From Clostridium_AD sp036569345 (GTDB lineage Bacteria > Bacillota > Clostridia > Clostridiales > Clostridiaceae): a stretch of 64,000 nucleotides of DNA. Every line of letters begins with the position of its first letter. Within the stretch, counting starts at the first letter, position 1. Below the pieces are notes generated by a model that was given only the letters and a program-made list of their open reading frames with translations, ran no database searches and had not been told where the DNA came from. Shown here one piece after another: positions 55,468 to 64,000 of this stretch. The position numbers and the translations under genes are program-made. The stretch is from positions 1 through 64,000 of the forward strand of contig NZ_DATCQT010000181.1 of NCBI RefSeq assembly GCF_036569345.1. The letters run 5' to 3'.

Positions 55468-56784
55468 ATGTCTCAATATAAAGATGAATTATTGTTAAAA
55501 TTAAAAAATAAAACAGCTAAACTTGGTGTAGTGGGCCTTGGATATGTAGGTTTACCACTAGCAGTAGAGAAGGCTAAGGTAGGATATAAAGTAATAGGGT
55601 TTGATGTTCAAGAGCAAAAGGTTCAAATGGTAAATGAAGGACATAATTATATTGGTGATATTGTAGATTCAGATTTAACTAGATTAGTAAAAGAAGGAAA
55701 ACTTAAAGCTACTACAGATTTTAGCTTTGTTAAAGATGTTGATACAGTGTGCATTGCAGTTCCTACACCACTCGATTTATATAAACAACCAGATTTATCA
55801 TATGTAGTGGATTCAGCTAAAAGTGTAGCTAAGTATTTACATAAGGGAATGCTCGTAGTACTCGAAAGCACTACATACCCAGGAACAACTGAAGAAGTAT
55901 TAAAACCAATACTTGAAGAATCAGGTTTGAAATGCGGTGTAGACTTTTTCCTAGCGTTCTCTCCAGAGAGAATTGATCCAGGTAATAAAAAATTTAATAC
56001 AAAAAACACACCAAAAGTAGTTGGAGGATGTACGAAAGATTGTACTGAGGTAGCGGGAATGTTATACAGAAGTGTGCTTGAGGGAGATATAATGGAAGTG
56101 TCTTCTCCAGCAGTAGCTGAAATGGAAAAAATTCTTGAAAATACTTTTAGGAATGTAAATATAGCATTAGCTAATGAAATGGCTATTTTGTGTAAAAGGA
56201 TGAATATTGATATTTGGGAAGTAATTGATGCAGCTAAAACTAAGCCTTATGGGTTTATGCCATTCTATCCAGGTCCAGGTCTTGGTGGACACTGTATACC
56301 ACTTGATCCATTTTACTTAGAATGGAAAGCGAAAGAGTTTGATTATCATACAAAGTTAATAGAAGCATCAGGTATAATTAACGATTATATGCCTGAATTT
56401 GTGCTTGAAAATGTTATGAAGCTTTTAAATAGTCAGAAAAAGGCACTAAACGGAGCCAAAGTTCTTCTAATGGGCGCAGCTTATAAGAAAGATATAGATG
56501 ATATGAGAGAATCACCAACATTAAAAGTTATTGATCAATTGGAAAAAAATGGTGCTGATATAATAATAAATGACCCATTTATTCCAAAGTTCATGCATAA
56601 GGGCAAAGAATATGTATCTGTAGATTGGGAAGTTGAAATAAAGAATGCAGATATAGTAATAATAACTACAGATCATAGCTCATATGATTATGAAAAAATA
56701 GTAGCAGAAGCTAGTTTATTATATGACACTAGAAACGCTACAAAAGAAGTTTTAAACAATAGAGAAAAGATAAATAAACTTTAG
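55468..56784 (+). CDS. Nucleotide-sugar dehydrogenase, WbpA-like (UDP-GlcNAc type)
   Basis: 438 residues. GLGYVGLPLAV Rossmann motif, ESTTYPGTTEEVL, FSPERIDPGN and catalytic Cys in GLGGHCIPLDP place it in the WbpA/TviB (UDP-N-acetylhexosamine 6-dehydrogenase) branch and apart from the Ugd at 31399, which has GGACFPKD. Probable product UDP-GlcNAcA. First gene of the eight-gene surface-sugar operon; RBS AGGAGG. Confidence 0.88.
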   Translation: MSQYKDELLLKLKNKTAKLGVVGLGYVGLPLAVEKAKVGYKVIGFDVQEQKVQMVNEGHNYIGDIVDSDLTRLVKEGKLKATTDFSFVKDVDTVCIAVPTPLDLYKQPDLSYVVDSAKSVAKYLHKGMLVVLESTTYPGTTEEVLKPILEESGLKCGVDFFLAFSPERIDPGNKKFNTKNTPKVVGGCTKDCTEVAGMLYRSVLEGDIMEVSSPAVAEMEKILENTFRNVNIALANEMAILCKRMNIDIWEVIDAAKTKPYGFMPFYPGPGLGGHCIPLDPFYLEWKAKEFDYHTKLIEASGIINDYMPEFVLENVMKLLNSQKKALNGAKVLLMGAAYKKDIDDMRESPTLKVIDQLEKNGADIIINDPFIPKFMHKGKEYVSVDWEVEIKNADIVIITTDHSSYDYEKIVAEASLLYDTRNATKEVLNNREKINKL

Positions 56785-56799
56785 AAATAATTTAAATAA

Positions 56800-56838
56800 G
56801 GCATGCAAACATTGTAATTTATTATAATATTGCATGCC
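56800..56838 (+). repeat. Intercistronic inverted repeat
   Basis: GGCATGCAA (56800-56808) / TTGCATGCC (56830-56838), no T tract on the plus strand. May protect or divide the transcript between the first and second genes of the operon. Confidence 0.5.
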
Positions 56839-56953
56839 AAAATTTTAGAAAATCATTATTTTCTTGTCAAATAGATAGAAAGAGTATGAGGCTGTGGAGG
56901 ATAATAATATTAAAATGTTATATTTTTCAGAGTAATTATAAGGAGGAATTTTA

Positions 56954-58042
56954 ATGAAAAAGTTAAAAATTGCAATAATCGGTTGTGGAAGAATATCTTA
57001 CAAACATGTAGAGGCAATAAATCAAAACAAAGCAGAAATTGAACTTACAGCAGTTTGTGATGTGGTAGAAGCTAACGCTATCTCAAAAAAAGAAGAGTAC
57101 ATAAAAGCAATAAACGAAGATGTAAATGTAGAAGTTTATATAGATTATAAAGAAATGCTTGAAAAAACGGATATTGACATGGTTGCAATAGCTACAGAAA
57201 GTGGATATCATCCAGAAATAGCTATATATTGCATGAATAAAGGAAAACATGTAATTGTTGAAAAACCAATGGCTTTATCTACCCAAGATGCAGATAGAAT
57301 GATTGAATGTGCAAGAAAAAATAATGTAAAGCTATGTGTTAGTCACCAAAACAGATTTAATGAGCCAATACAAAAATTGCGAGCTGCAGTGGAGGAGAAT
57401 AGATTTGGTAAATTAGTTAATGGAACAGCAAGAATCCTTTGGAATAGAAATATGGGATACTATCAACAAGCACCTTGGAGAGGAACATGGGAATTAGACG
57501 GTGGTACTTTAATGAATCAATGTATTCACAATATCGATTTATTACAATGGATGATGGGTGGAGAAATTGATACGGTATATGCTCAATGTGATACTTTCCT
57601 TCGAGATATAGAAGCAGAGGATTTTGGAGCAATAATGATAAGATTTAAAAATGGGTCTATAGGCATAGTTGAAGGTTCAGCTTGTGTATATCCTAAAAAT
57701 TTAGAAGAAACATTAAGCATCTTTGGTGAAACGGGTACAGTTTCTATAGGAGGAATTGCAGTAAATTCAATAGAAACTTGGAGATTTGCAGATAATATGG
57801 ATACTGAGGAAGAAATATTAAAAGAGCAAAAGGGAGACCCAGATTCAGTTTATGGCTTCGGACACACACCATTATTTAAAGATATGATAGATTCTATAAA
57901 TATGGATAGGCAGCCGCTCATTAATGGAGAAGAAGGCAAAAAAGGCATGTCTATTATACTTGCAGCTTATAAATCAAGACTTACAGGGCTTCCAGTAAAA
58001 TTCCCAATGGGAGATTTCTCAACTATGGAAATGAAGAAATAG
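56954..58042 (+). CDS. Gfo/Idh/MocA oxidoreductase, WbpB-like
   Basis: 362 residues. NAD-binding AIIGCGRISYKHVEAI, then VEKPMALS, and HNIDLLQWMMG with metal-independent catalytic His. In the Pseudomonas Wbp pathway WbpB oxidises the 3-hydroxyl of UDP-GlcNAcA produced by WbpA; order and neighbours support the same here. RBS AGGAGGAAT. Confidence 0.87.
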   Translation: MKKLKIAIIGCGRISYKHVEAINQNKAEIELTAVCDVVEANAISKKEEYIKAINEDVNVEVYIDYKEMLEKTDIDMVAIATESGYHPEIAIYCMNKGKHVIVEKPMALSTQDADRMIECARKNNVKLCVSHQNRFNEPIQKLRAAVEENRFGKLVNGTARILWNRNMGYYQQAPWRGTWELDGGTLMNQCIHNIDLLQWMMGGEIDTVYAQCDTFLRDIEAEDFGAIMIRFKNGSIGIVEGSACVYPKNLEETLSIFGETGTVSIGGIAVNSIETWRFADNMDTEEEILKEQKGDPDSVYGFGHTPLFKDMIDSINMDRQPLINGEEGKKGMSIILAAYKSRLTGLPVKFPMGDFSTMEMKK

Positions 58043-58074
58043 ATTTATATATTAGATGAAAAGGGGTTATTTTC

Positions 58075-58815
58075 ATGAATTATGTTTCAGATAAAAGTAA
58101 ATTGGGCAATAATGTAATGATAGGACATTTTGTAGTAATAGATGATGAGGTAGTGATAGGTGATAATTGTATTTTAGGGAATAATGTAGTTTTGCATACG
58201 GGAACTGTTATAGAGGATAATGTTCGCATAGATGACAATACTGTAATAGGAAAAGAGCCTATGAGATCAGTAAATAGTATATTTAAGAATGAAGAAAAAC
58301 TGCTTCCAGCAAAAATAAGTGAAGGTTGTCTTATAGGGGCAGGTGTGATTATTTATTGTGGTTGCGTAATTGGAGAGAAAACACTTATTGCTGATACTGC
58401 TGTAGTAAGAGAAAATGTAACAATAGGTTCAAGAACAATTATTGGACGTGGAACAACTATTGAAAATTTCTGCACTGTCGGTTCTAATTGCAAAATACAA
58501 ACCAATGTGTATATTACAGCTTATTCACAAGTTGAAAATTATGTATTTATTGCGCCTTGTGTTACAACATCTAATGATAATTATGCGGCCCGTTCTAAGG
58601 AAAGATTTGGTAAATTCAAAGGAGTAACTATAAAAAAAGGTGGTAGAATTGGAGCAGGAGCAGTTATCCTGCCTGGTAGAACTATATATGAGGATGCCTT
58701 TGTAGCTGCAGGCAGTGTAGTTACAAAAGACGTGGAACAAGGCATTATTGTAGTTGGTAATCCGGCTAAAGTAATGAGAAGTGTACCAGAGGACCAATTG
58801 CTTAAAAACCAATAA
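58075..58815 (+). CDS. Left-handed beta-helix acyltransferase, WbpD-like
   Basis: 246 residues dominated by hexapeptide repeats (IGDNCILGNNVVL, GAGVIIYCGCVIG, IGAGAVILPGRTI). WbpD-type N-acetyltransferases modify the 3-amino group of UDP-GlcNAc(3NH2)A. The aminotransferase (WbpE) that would make that substrate is not in this window. Starts 32 bases after the oxidoreductase gene. Confidence 0.8.
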   Translation: MNYVSDKSKLGNNVMIGHFVVIDDEVVIGDNCILGNNVVLHTGTVIEDNVRIDDNTVIGKEPMRSVNSIFKNEEKLLPAKISEGCLIGAGVIIYCGCVIGEKTLIADTAVVRENVTIGSRTIIGRGTTIENFCTVGSNCKIQTNVYITAYSQVENYVFIAPCVTTSNDNYAARSKERFGKFKGVTIKKGGRIGAGAVILPGRTIYEDAFVAAGSVVTKDVEQGIIVVGNPAKVMRSVPEDQLLKNQ

Positions 58816-58827
58816 AAGGAAGTATAA

Positions 58828-59820
58828 ATGGGAAAATTTAATTTTAGAAATTTAGAAAAAATTGAATATACAATATGGAATGAATTTGTAGACAAATCTC
58901 CACAAGGGAGCATATTCGCTAAAACATTTTGGCTTGATGCAGTAGGTTCAAAGTATAATATATTGGGGTGCTTTGATAAAGGTGATAGACTAATAGCTGG
59001 TATGCCTATAACAAAAAGTAAAAATGGATATATAACGATGCCAAAGCTCACCCAAACCTTGGGTATAATTTTTAGCGATTTCTCTCAGATGAAATATGTG
59101 AAAAAAATTTCTAAAGAAAAAGATATAATCATGGAATTTGTAGATAATATATCTGGATTGAAATTTTTTGATTGTGGATTTCACTATAATTTCACTAACT
59201 GGATGCCCTTCATGTGGAAGGGCTATAAGCAGCAAACCAGATACACTTATGTAATAGAAGGTATCCAAGATATTGAAAAGGTACGAGGTGAGTTTGCAGA
59301 TAGTACTAAGTCAGTTATTACTAAGTCTATAGGTCTTAACTTAAAGGTTATTGATAGTTTGACTCTTACAGATATGTATAGTATGCTGAGTAAAACTTTT
59401 AAAAGACAAAATATGGCGGTTCCATTTGATTTTGATTGGTTTAGTAAATTTGACGAAATAATTAATAAAAACAATGCAAGAAAGATGTTTTTCACAGTGG
59501 ATTCGCAAAACAATCTGCATGCTGCATTATATCTTGTGTATGATAAAAATGCAGCATATTATCTATTAGGTGGTGCAGATCCGGAATTTAGAAGTAGTGG
59601 AGCAATGTATTTAAATGTGTTTGAGGCAATAAAATATTCCGCCAGCTTCACAAATAAATTTGATTTTGAAGGTTCAGTAGTTCCGCAAATAGAGAGTATG
59701 TTTCGCTCCTTTGGGGCGCTTCAAAAACAATATTTTAGAATTAGTAAAAATAATTCAATTATATTAAACTTAAAAGAGGACATTAGAAAATATGGAAAGA
59801 TAATACTTAAAAGGGGATAA
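58828..59820 (+). CDS. GNAT/FemAB-like acyltransferase
   Basis: 330 residues with two tandem GNAT-like halves, as in Acetyltransf_6/FemAB proteins; visible blocks are PQGSIFAKTFWLDAVG near 22, and HAALYLVYDKNAAYYLLGGADPEFR near 230. Such proteins transfer an acyl or aminoacyl group onto a sugar or peptide; in glycan operons they often decorate the sugar. Exact reaction unknown. 12 bases after the preceding gene. Confidence 0.7.
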   Translation: MGKFNFRNLEKIEYTIWNEFVDKSPQGSIFAKTFWLDAVGSKYNILGCFDKGDRLIAGMPITKSKNGYITMPKLTQTLGIIFSDFSQMKYVKKISKEKDIIMEFVDNISGLKFFDCGFHYNFTNWMPFMWKGYKQQTRYTYVIEGIQDIEKVRGEFADSTKSVITKSIGLNLKVIDSLTLTDMYSMLSKTFKRQNMAVPFDFDWFSKFDEIINKNNARKMFFTVDSQNNLHAALYLVYDKNAAYYLLGGADPEFRSSGAMYLNVFEAIKYSASFTNKFDFEGSVVPQIESMFRSFGALQKQYFRISKNNSIILNLKEDIRKYGKIILKRG

Positions 59821-59848
59821 TTAAGACTTACAATAAAGGAGAATAAAC

Positions 59849-60892
59849 ATGTTTAAGATAGGCAGTAAGGTTATAGGTGATGGAAATTTAACCTTTATTA
59901 TAGCGGAGGCTGGGGTTAATCATAATGGAGACATAGGTATAGCAAAACAGTTAATAGATAAAGCTTTATTTGCAGGGGTTGATGCCATAAAATTTCAAAC
60001 CTTTAAGACTGAAAAATTAGTAACTGGATATGCAGATATGGCTGATTACCAAAAGACTAATATAGGCAAAGTGGGCTCTCAGTTTAATATGTTAAAGAAA
60101 CTAGAACTAACGCAGGAAAACTTTATCGAACTGCAAAGATACTGCATAGAAAAGGACATTATGTTTTTATCTACACCTTTTGATTTTGAAAGCGCAGATT
60201 TTTTAGCGTCAATTGGTATGGTGGCTTTTAAAATTAGTTCAGGGGATTTAACCAATATTCCATTTCTAGAGCATATAGCAAGATTTAATAAACCTATAAT
60301 CTTATCTTCTGGCATGGCAACCCTATCGGACATAGAACAAGCTTTAAATGCTATTAACCTTTTAGGCAATAATGAAGTGGCAGTTCTTCAATGTACTTCA
60401 AATTATCCAGCTAAATTACAAAATGTTAATTTAAAGGCCATGAACACTATTAAAAATGCTTTTCAGATTGTGTCTGGATATTCTGATCACACTGAGGGAA
60501 TATCCGTGACTATAGCATCAGCTGCTATGGGAGCCAATATAATAGAAAAACATTTCACTTTAGACAAAAGTATGGAAGGACCAGATCATAAAGCTTCTCT
60601 AAATCCTGTAGAGTTAAAAGAAATGGTTAAAGCAATTAGAGACGTGGAAATGGCACTTGGAACTGGAATCAAAAGGTATAATCCTAGCGAAGTAAATACT
60701 ATGAAGGCAGCGAGGAAAAGTATTGTAGCCTCAAGAGATATAAAAACAGGAGAGACTATAAACTTAGCGGACTTAGATTACAAAAGGCCAGGAACCGGAC
60801 TCTCACCTAAACTATATAGAGATATTGTCGGTAAAAAAATTAATAGAGATATAAAGATGGATGAGCAAATAGCATTAAATATGATGGAATAA
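59849..60892 (+). CDS. neuB: Nonulosonic (sialic/legionaminic) acid synthase
   Basis: 347 residues. NeuB barrel begins TFIIAEAGVNHNGD, with DAIKFQTFKTE, STPFDF, ISSGDL and SGYSDHTEG; C-terminal SAF (antifreeze-like) domain from about 285 (ARKSIVASRDIKTGETI). Condenses phosphoenolpyruvate with a hexosamine to a nine-carbon acid. NeuB, LegI and PseI are hard to tell apart; the following genes favour the legionaminic route. RBS AAAGGAG. Confidence 0.92.
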   Translation: MFKIGSKVIGDGNLTFIIAEAGVNHNGDIGIAKQLIDKALFAGVDAIKFQTFKTEKLVTGYADMADYQKTNIGKVGSQFNMLKKLELTQENFIELQRYCIEKDIMFLSTPFDFESADFLASIGMVAFKISSGDLTNIPFLEHIARFNKPIILSSGMATLSDIEQALNAINLLGNNEVAVLQCTSNYPAKLQNVNLKAMNTIKNAFQIVSGYSDHTEGISVTIASAAMGANIIEKHFTLDKSMEGPDHKASLNPVELKEMVKAIRDVEMALGTGIKRYNPSEVNTMKAARKSIVASRDIKTGETINLADLDYKRPGTGLSPKLYRDIVGKKINRDIKMDEQIALNMME

Positions 60893-60928
60893 AAATTAGC
60901 TGAATTCTTTTACATTTACATAGAATAT

Positions 60929-60957
60929 GAGAATAACAATTAATAATTGTTATTCTC
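60929..60957. repeat. Short palindrome, copy B
   Basis: 14-bp perfect arms GAGAATAACAATTA / TAATTGTTATTCTC with one central base. Core identical to the palindrome at 18222; followed by CACAGA, GCTA and AGGAGG as in that copy. Confidence 0.75.
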
Positions 60958-60982
60958 ACAGATTGCTACAAGGAGGATGGAT

Positions 60983-62131
60983 ATGAAAAGAAAAATAGCA
61001 GTAATAACAGGTACAAGAGCGGATTATGGCATATTTTATCATGTTCTTAAAGAAATTGAAAAACATGATGTTTTGGACCTTAAACTTATTGTTTGTGGAA
61101 TGCATTTATGCCCTGAATTTGGAATGACTATAAATGAAATAGAAAAAGATGGATTTAGCATAGCAGATAATTTTGAAACCATATTAGCATCTGATACAGG
61201 AACAGCTATGGCAAAATCTATCGGACTTTCAATTATAAGTATGGCTCAAAGCTTTGAAAGAATAAAACCAGATATAGTATTAATACTAGGGGATAGAGGA
61301 GAGATGCTAGCAGCAGCAACAGCAGCTATACACATGAACATTCCTGTAGCTCATATTCATGGTGGAGAAGTTACTGGAACAGTAGATGAATCTGTAAGAC
61401 ACGCTATAACTAAACTTTCTCACATCCATTTTCCTGCAAATGAGGACAGCAAACAGAGAATTATTAAATTAGGTGAGGAAGAAAAAAATATTTTTGTAGT
61501 AGGCGCACCAGGCCTTGATTACATCAAAAAAACAAAGTATTTATCAAGAAGTGAAATGTTAAAGAGATTTGAATTAAAAGATGATAAGATATTTTTACTA
61601 ACGCAGCATCCAGTAACTACAGAAAGGGACATGGTTGAATGGCAAATAAGAGAAACACTAGATGCGGTTGTGGAACTTGGATATCAGACTATAGTTTCAT
61701 ATCCAAATAGTGATAATGGTGGTCGTGAAATTATTAAGGTTATTGAGGAATATAGAGCTAAATATCCAATATTAAAGGTATTTAAAAATCTAACTCAAGT
61801 AGAGTACTTAAGTTTTCTAGAAGTAGCAGAAGTAATGATAGGAAATTCATCATCAGGTATAATTGAAGCACCAAGCTTTAAACTACCTGTAGTTAATATA
61901 GGATCAAGACAGGGCACCAGATTAAGAGCTTGTAATATAATAGACGTGCCTTATGGAAAAGAATCTGTAAAAGCTGGAATTCAAAAAGCAATAGGTGATG
62001 AAAACTTTAAGAATGGATTAGAGACTTGTACAAATCCTTATGGTGATGGTAATGCTAGTGGCAAAATAGCACAAATTTTAAGTGAGGTAAAGCTTGACCT
62101 TAAACTTATTCAAAAGAGAATTACTTATTAA
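60983..62131 (+). CDS. neuC: UDP-GlcNAc 2-epimerase (hydrolysing), NeuC/LegG type
   Basis: 382 residues from ATG 60983, eight bases after AAGGAGG; an ATG at 60947 lies inside the upstream palindrome. ITGTRADYGIF, GDRGEMLAAATAA, HIHGGEVTGTVDESVRHA and GNSSSGIIEAPSF are the family blocks. It removes the nucleotide and inverts C2 to give the ManNAc-type substrate of the synthase encoded just upstream. Confidence 0.9.
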   Translation: MKRKIAVITGTRADYGIFYHVLKEIEKHDVLDLKLIVCGMHLCPEFGMTINEIEKDGFSIADNFETILASDTGTAMAKSIGLSIISMAQSFERIKPDIVLILGDRGEMLAAATAAIHMNIPVAHIHGGEVTGTVDESVRHAITKLSHIHFPANEDSKQRIIKLGEEEKNIFVVGAPGLDYIKKTKYLSRSEMLKRFELKDDKIFLLTQHPVTTERDMVEWQIRETLDAVVELGYQTIVSYPNSDNGGREIIKVIEEYRAKYPILKVFKNLTQVEYLSFLEVAEVMIGNSSSGIIEAPSFKLPVVNIGSRQGTRLRACNIIDVPYGKESVKAGIQKAIGDENFKNGLETCTNPYGDGNASGKIAQILSEVKLDLKLIQKRITY

Positions 62132-62158
62132 CTTAGAAGTCAAAGTTGAGGTGATATT

Positions 62159-62800
62159 ATGGAGAAAATTGTACTTGTAGGTGCAGGTGGGCACTGCAAG
62201 GTCATTATAGATATTATAAAAAGTACTTATAAATATGATATTGTAGGTGTAACAGATAAAGCTTATGGTAATGAGAAGTTTGTATTAGATATTCCTATAA
62301 TAGGCGATGACAGCATTTTAAAAGAATTATATAACAGTGGTGTTAAAAACGCATTTGTATGTGTTGGTGCACTACAAAATATTTCAATTAGGGATAAGAT
62401 ATATTACAATTTGGTAGCTATAGGATTTAATATACCAGTTCTTATACATAAATATGCAATAGTTTCACCTTATGCAAATATCGGCTTTGGAACTTGCGTG
62501 ATGCCTGGTGCAATAGTTAATCCGGGTGTTATTATAGAAGAAAATTGTATAGTAAATACTGGTGCAGTGATAGAACATGATTGTAATGTGAAAAGAAACA
62601 CTCATATTTCACCTAGAGCTTGCCTTGCAGGAGGGGTGAGTATCGGGTGCAACACCCATGTTGGTATGGGAAGTTCTATAATTCAAACAATACATATAGG
62701 AAACAATGTAATTATAGGGGCTGGAGCTGTTGTTATTGAAAATATATTAGATAATGTAGTTGCCGTGGGAGTTCCATCAAAAATTATAAAGCGCAGGTGA
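62159..62800 (+). CDS. PglD/NeuD/LegH-like N-acetyltransferase
   Basis: 213 residues. N-terminal VLVGAGGHCKVIIDII nucleotide-sugar-binding half and a C-terminal hexapeptide-repeat half (VMPGAIVNPGVIIEENC, VIIGAGAVV). PglD relatives acetylate the 4-amino group of UDP-sugars; LegH does this in legionaminic acid synthesis, NeuD modifies sialic acid. RBS GAGGTGAT. Confidence 0.83.
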   Translation: MEKIVLVGAGGHCKVIIDIIKSTYKYDIVGVTDKAYGNEKFVLDIPIIGDDSILKELYNSGVKNAFVCVGALQNISIRDKIYYNLVAIGFNIPVLIHKYAIVSPYANIGFGTCVMPGAIVNPGVIIEENCIVNTGAVIEHDCNVKRNTHISPRACLAGGVSIGCNTHVGMGSSIIQTIHIGNNVIIGAGAVVIENILDNVVAVGVPSKIIKRR

Positions 62801-62804
62801 TATT

Positions 62805-63860
62805 ATGAAATTTTCAATTGATAATTATTGTATAGGAGTTAGTTCTACAATAAAAGAAGCAATGAAAGTTATAGATAAAAACTTAACTGGAGGAGCTCTA
62901 GTTGTAAATGAAAAAAATGAACTCGTGGGAACTATTACAGATGGTGATATAAGACGTGCTATGCTTAAGGACTTCAGCATTAATGATAGTATAGAGAATA
63001 CATATGCTAAAAATTATAAATTTGTTACAGAGCAGCATAGTAAAAAGAAAGCAAAAGAATATATGCTTAAGAACAAGATAAGACAGGTACCTGTTATTGA
63101 TAAAGATAAAAAGCTTATAGATTTATATTTTTTAGATGATATATTATCTTATGATGTAAAAGATAATTATGTTTTTATTTTAGCAGGAGGCCTAGGAACT
63201 AGATTGAGACCACTGACCGAAACAGTACCTAAACCTATGCTAACTGTTGGTGATAAACCAATATTGGAGCTTTTAATAGAACAATTTAAAGAATATGGTT
63301 TTAGAAACTTTATTATTTCAATTAATTATAAAGGAGAAATAATTGAGGAATACTTTGAAAACGGCGAAAAATTTGATGTTAACATTGAATACATTAGAGA
63401 AACTAAAAAACTAGGTACAGCAGGCTCAATTGCCTTAGCAAAAGAGAAATTAATAAAACCTTTCATTGTTATAAATGGAGATATATTAACAGGAATTGAT
63501 TTTGAAAAATTTTTGAATCATCATATAGAAAATAACTTCAATATAACCGTAGGTGTTAGAAATTATGAAATGAATGTCCCGTATGGAGTAGTAGTTACTG
63601 ATAATATGCTTATAGAGTCTTTGGAAGAAAAACCTACATATAACTTTCACATTAGTGGTGGAGTATATGTAGTAAATCCTGAAGTTATAAAATACATACA
63701 ACAAGATGAAGTTTATAATATGACAGATTTAATAGAAGATGCAATTAGAAATAAATATAAGTCAGGTGTATACGAGATAACTGAGTATTGGAAGGATATA
63801 GGACAAATAGAGGACTATAGAAAGGCCAACACAGATATTCATGAATTTTTTAAATTATAA
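62805..63860 (+). CDS. CBS-domain nucleotidyltransferase, PtmE-like
   Basis: 351 residues. A CBS pair (about 1-115; LVGTITDGDIRRAML) precedes a nucleotidyltransferase domain FILAGGLGTRLRPLTETVPK with INGDILT. The same fusion occurs in PtmE of Campylobacter, the glucosamine-1-phosphate guanylyltransferase that starts the GDP route to legionaminic acid. Start lies four bases after the previous stop. Apparently complete; operon likely continues beyond the window with the missing dehydratase and aminotransferase. Confidence 0.85.
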   Translation: MKFSIDNYCIGVSSTIKEAMKVIDKNLTGGALVVNEKNELVGTITDGDIRRAMLKDFSINDSIENTYAKNYKFVTEQHSKKKAKEYMLKNKIRQVPVIDKDKKLIDLYFLDDILSYDVKDNYVFILAGGLGTRLRPLTETVPKPMLTVGDKPILELLIEQFKEYGFRNFIISINYKGEIIEEYFENGEKFDVNIEYIRETKKLGTAGSIALAKEKLIKPFIVINGDILTGIDFEKFLNHHIENNFNITVGVRNYEMNVPYGVVVTDNMLIESLEEKPTYNFHISGGVYVVNPEVIKYIQQDEVYNMTDLIEDAIRNKYKSGVYEITEYWKDIGQIEDYRKANTDIHEFFKL

Positions 63861-63882
63861 AAATAGATTATTTTATGGGTCT

Positions 63883-63936
63883 AACTCCCTACTTTTGAGC
63901 CTAATACTAACATAGGCTCAAAAAGTGTAGGGAGTT
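63883..63936. repeat. Long imperfect hairpin at the right edge
   Basis: AACTCCCTAC-TTTTGAGCCTA (63883-63903) pairs with TAGGCTCAAAA-GTGTAGGGAGTT (63913-63936) with a small bulge. No T tract follows (GGCGCTACGG), so it is not a standard terminator; the following TTGACG and A-run reach the window edge region. Confidence 0.55.
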
Positions 63937-64000
63937 GGCGCTACGGCTTGACGAAAAAAAAAATATCGGATAAAATTATAAAGGCGAGATTAAAAGACAA

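Noticed and set aside
58581..59051. 156-codon open frame on the minus strand
   Set aside because: Spans the junction of two well-supported plus-strand operon genes and has no recognisable domain or RBS.
1..64000. CRISPR arrays, insertion sequences or prophage genes
   Set aside because: I saw no regularly spaced repeats, transposase, integrase or structural phage genes; the only mobile-like signals are short palindromes.

Overview
This window looks like a chromosome segment of a low-GC, spore-forming Clostridium (sensu stricto). The signs are strong A/T richness, AGGAGG-type ribosome binding sites, frequent TTG/GTG starts, CotS-family spore-coat genes, MutS2, a peptidase-U32 protein and a PdaA-type spore-cortex deacetylase. 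Species-level placement is not possible from the sequence alone. No rRNA, CRISPR array, prophage or intact transposon is visible. All functional calls come from reading motifs; no database search was run.

Layout. 1-7.4 kb holds single genes: a PdaA-like deacetylase, a degenerate UvrD-like ATPase fused to a LexA/S24 self-cleaving protease domain, an MFS exporter, a membrane-anchored NlpC/P60-like protein without a visible catalytic Cys, a DegV lipid-binding protein and an aromatic-acid-exporter family protein. 7.5-22.4 kb is the arginine/pyrimidine block: carA-carB, a second carA-carB, a three-gene amino-acid ABC transporter, argG and argH. 22.4-31 kb holds a patatin phospholipase, a small membrane protein, a Suv3-like RNA helicase, tRNA-Glu(CUC) and tRNA-Gln(CUG), a cold-shock protein, a SWIM/SNF2 ATPase and a metallo-beta-lactamase-fold hydrolase. 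31.4-37 kb holds ugd facing a four-gene spore-coat/polysaccharide operon (two CotS-family kinases, a GT4 glycosyltransferase, a UDP-glucuronate-type epimerase). 37-42.6 kb holds a small acidic protein, exonuclease III, a WG-repeat protein, a glycosyltransferase and a decayed tetracycline-resistance-type/EF-G-like GTPase pseudogene. 42.6-50.6 kb holds peptidase U32, mutS2, DUF523, an FMN-dependent alpha-hydroxy-acid dehydrogenase-like protein and an Orn/Lys/Arg decarboxylase. 50.9-55 kb holds phosphoglucomutase, a TPR protein and galU. 55.4-63.9 kb is a nonulosonic-acid (legionaminic/sialic type) sugar-nucleotide operon that probably continues past the right edge.

The most informative part is 7.5-17.4 kb. 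The two carAB copies are a diverged tandem duplication of about 4.9 kb. Copy 1 sits behind a strong promoter and an excellent match to a PyrR-binding attenuator (loop at 7592, terminator at 7756), so it reads as the pyrimidine-controlled enzyme. The duplication breakpoint lies at about 12540. It replaced the promoter and PyrR loop of copy 2 with a copy of the leader of the downstream amino-acid transporter gene, which carries ARG boxes for ArgR. Copy 2 therefore reads as the arginine-controlled enzyme. Its inherited pyrimidine terminator has decayed and the junction is preserved as a chimeric short ORF. The allosteric C-terminal domain of CarB has diverged more than the N-terminal part. Transporter, argG and argH follow under the same type of ARG-box leader.

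Sugar-nucleotide supply links several right-hand genes: phosphoglucomutase and GalU make UDP-glucose, Ugd oxidises it to UDP-glucuronate, and the epimerase probably converts that to UDP-galacturonate. The terminal operon makes UDP-GlcNAc-derived acids and a nonulosonic acid, in clostridia commonly used on flagellin or the cell surface.
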